Assembly (NCBI GenBank): GCA_947307225.1
Contig: CAMZIL010000004.1
Span: forward strand, 1 to 64,000
Direction of reading: 5' to 3'
Length of the DNA stretch: 64,000 nucleotides
Origin: an uncultured Candidatus Saccharibacteria bacterium
GTDB lineage: Bacteria > Patescibacteriota > Saccharimonadia > Saccharimonadales > Saccharimonadaceae
Shown: piece after piece, positions 63,372 through 64,000 of the stretch
How the letters are laid out: every line of letters begins with the position of its first letter
How positions within the stretch are numbered: position 1 is the first letter of the stretch
Notes under the pieces: model-generated
What the model was told of the DNA's origin: nothing
What the model saw: the letters and a program-made list of their open reading frames with translations, nothing else
Databases searched by the model: none
Translations under genes and position numbers: made by a program

Positions 63372-64000
63372 ATGGCTGCAGCTAAGAAGTCCGGTGGGGC
63401 CGACGAAGAGTACAATGCGTCCGAAATTCAGGTTTTGGAAGGGCTTGAGCCAGTACGCAAACGTCCTGGTATGTACATCGGCTCTACTGGTTTTGATGGC
63501 CTGCATCATCTTATCAAGGAGATTGCCGATAACTCTATCGATGAGGCAATCGCCGGCTATGCAACCCACGTTAAGGTCACTCTCCTTAATGACGGTGGTT
63601 GCCGCGTAGATGATGACGGTCGCGGTATCCCTGTAGATATCCATCCAAAAACAAAACTATCCACACTTGAGACTGTTTTGACAGTGCTCCACGCCGGCGG
63701 TAAGTTCGGCGGTGGCGGTTACAAGGTGTCATCTGGACTCCACGGCGTCGGTTCGTCGGTTGTGAACGCGCTTTCGAAGCGTATGATCGCCGAGGTTTAT
63801 CGCGACGGCAAGATTAACCACATCGAGTTTGACACTGGTAAAACTGTCAAACCAATTGAGGTAACCGGTTCAACGACGAAGCAGGGTACGAGCATCACGT
63901 TCTATCCTGACGAAACGATCTTTAAAGAGACCGTAACCTTTGATTATGACTGGGTCGTGAACTATCTACGTCACCAGGCTTATCTAACGAAGGGTATCCT
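63372..64000 (+). CDS. gyrB: DNA gyrase subunit B, C-terminus beyond window edge
   Basis: First 209 codons of the ATPase subunit of gyrase, which introduces negative supercoils. After a short extension comes the GHKL ATP-binding domain: LEGLEPVRKRPGMYIGSTG, LIKEIADNSIDEAIAGY (Asn that binds Mg2+), VDDDGRGIPVDIHP, TVLHAGGKFGGGGYKVSSGLHGVG and SVVNALS. The double Gly before YKVSSGLHGVG favours gyrase over topoisomerase IV. The ATG follows AGAGGTAAGT. The gene runs off the right edge. Confidence 0.94.
   Translation, partial: MAAAKKSGGADEEYNASEIQVLEGLEPVRKRPGMYIGSTGFDGLHHLIKEIADNSIDEAIAGYATHVKVTLLNDGGCRVDDDGRGIPVDIHPKTKLSTLETVLTVLHAGGKFGGGGYKVSSGLHGVGSSVVNALSKRMIAEVYRDGKINHIEFDTGKTVKPIEVTGSTTKQGTSITFYPDETIFKETVTFDYDWVVNYLRHQAYLTKGI

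Overview
The window looks like a chromosome segment of a streamlined, host-attached bacterium of the Candidate Phyla Radiation, most likely Candidatus Saccharibacteria (TM7). This is an inference from gene content and style. Core information-processing genes lie among type IV pilus genes, very large surface proteins (BspA-type leucine-rich repeats, DUF285 repeats, an SdrD-type domain, a GH20 hexosaminidase) and cell-envelope channels, and I see no amino-acid or cofactor biosynthesis. UGA is used as an ordinary stop (for example at the end of pilT and of the metallophosphoesterase), so this is not a UGA-recoded lineage such as Gracilibacteria or Absconditabacteria.

Layout. 1-7.1 kb: an accessory gene cut by the left edge, tyrS, and a 1673-residue BspA-like surface protein. 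7.1-16.3 kb: tRNA-Arg, a metallophosphoesterase, pyrG, argS, mscL-orn-YjbR, with three isolated unknown genes between them. 16.5-25.8 kb: dnaG, rpoD, the type IV pilus genes pilT-pilC-pilin-pilD, a XerC/D recombinase and an exported DUF285 protein. 25.8-31.9 kb: ndk, tRNA genes, small membrane proteins, a SpoU methyltransferase, an MscS channel and a GH20 enzyme. 32-40.9 kb: a 1362-residue surface protein, a CaCA exchanger, an HAD hydrolase, an S51 peptidase and a MATCAP/DUF1704-like metallopeptidase. 41-52.4 kb: thrS, a UvrD/PcrA helicase, rpsF-ssb-rpsR-efp-miaA, rpmB, a site-2 protease, a Nudix/RNase H fusion and RNase P RNA. 52.4-58.2 kb: sufC-sufD-like genes, dut, infC-rpmI-rplT and yifB on the minus strand, and tmRNA on the plus strand. 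58.2-64 kb: a gene-free kilobase with a candidate structured RNA, a TraG/VirD4-like ATPase cluster and the start of gyrB.

Expression style. Two architectures stand out. At least thirteen genes have a TATAAT-like box ending 6-7 bases before the start codon, so their mRNAs should be leaderless. A second set, mostly isolated genes of unknown function, has a consensus promoter, a strong GGAGG-type ribosome site and a stem-loop at or close to the predicted transcript 5' end. The gene-free region near 58.8 kb has the same promoter plus 5' stem-loop arrangement but no reading frame. With its compact helices and two possible pseudoknots, it is the best candidate here for an undescribed RNA.

How the genes fit together. 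The pilus genes, YifB/ComM and the XerC/D recombinase fit a naturally competent cell that imports DNA. The surface proteins, three of which share a P-x-T-x-D sorting-like tail, fit attachment to a host cell or mucosa. Mechanosensitive channels and the exchanger handle osmotic and ionic stress. All functional statements rest on reading motifs by eye; no database search was run.
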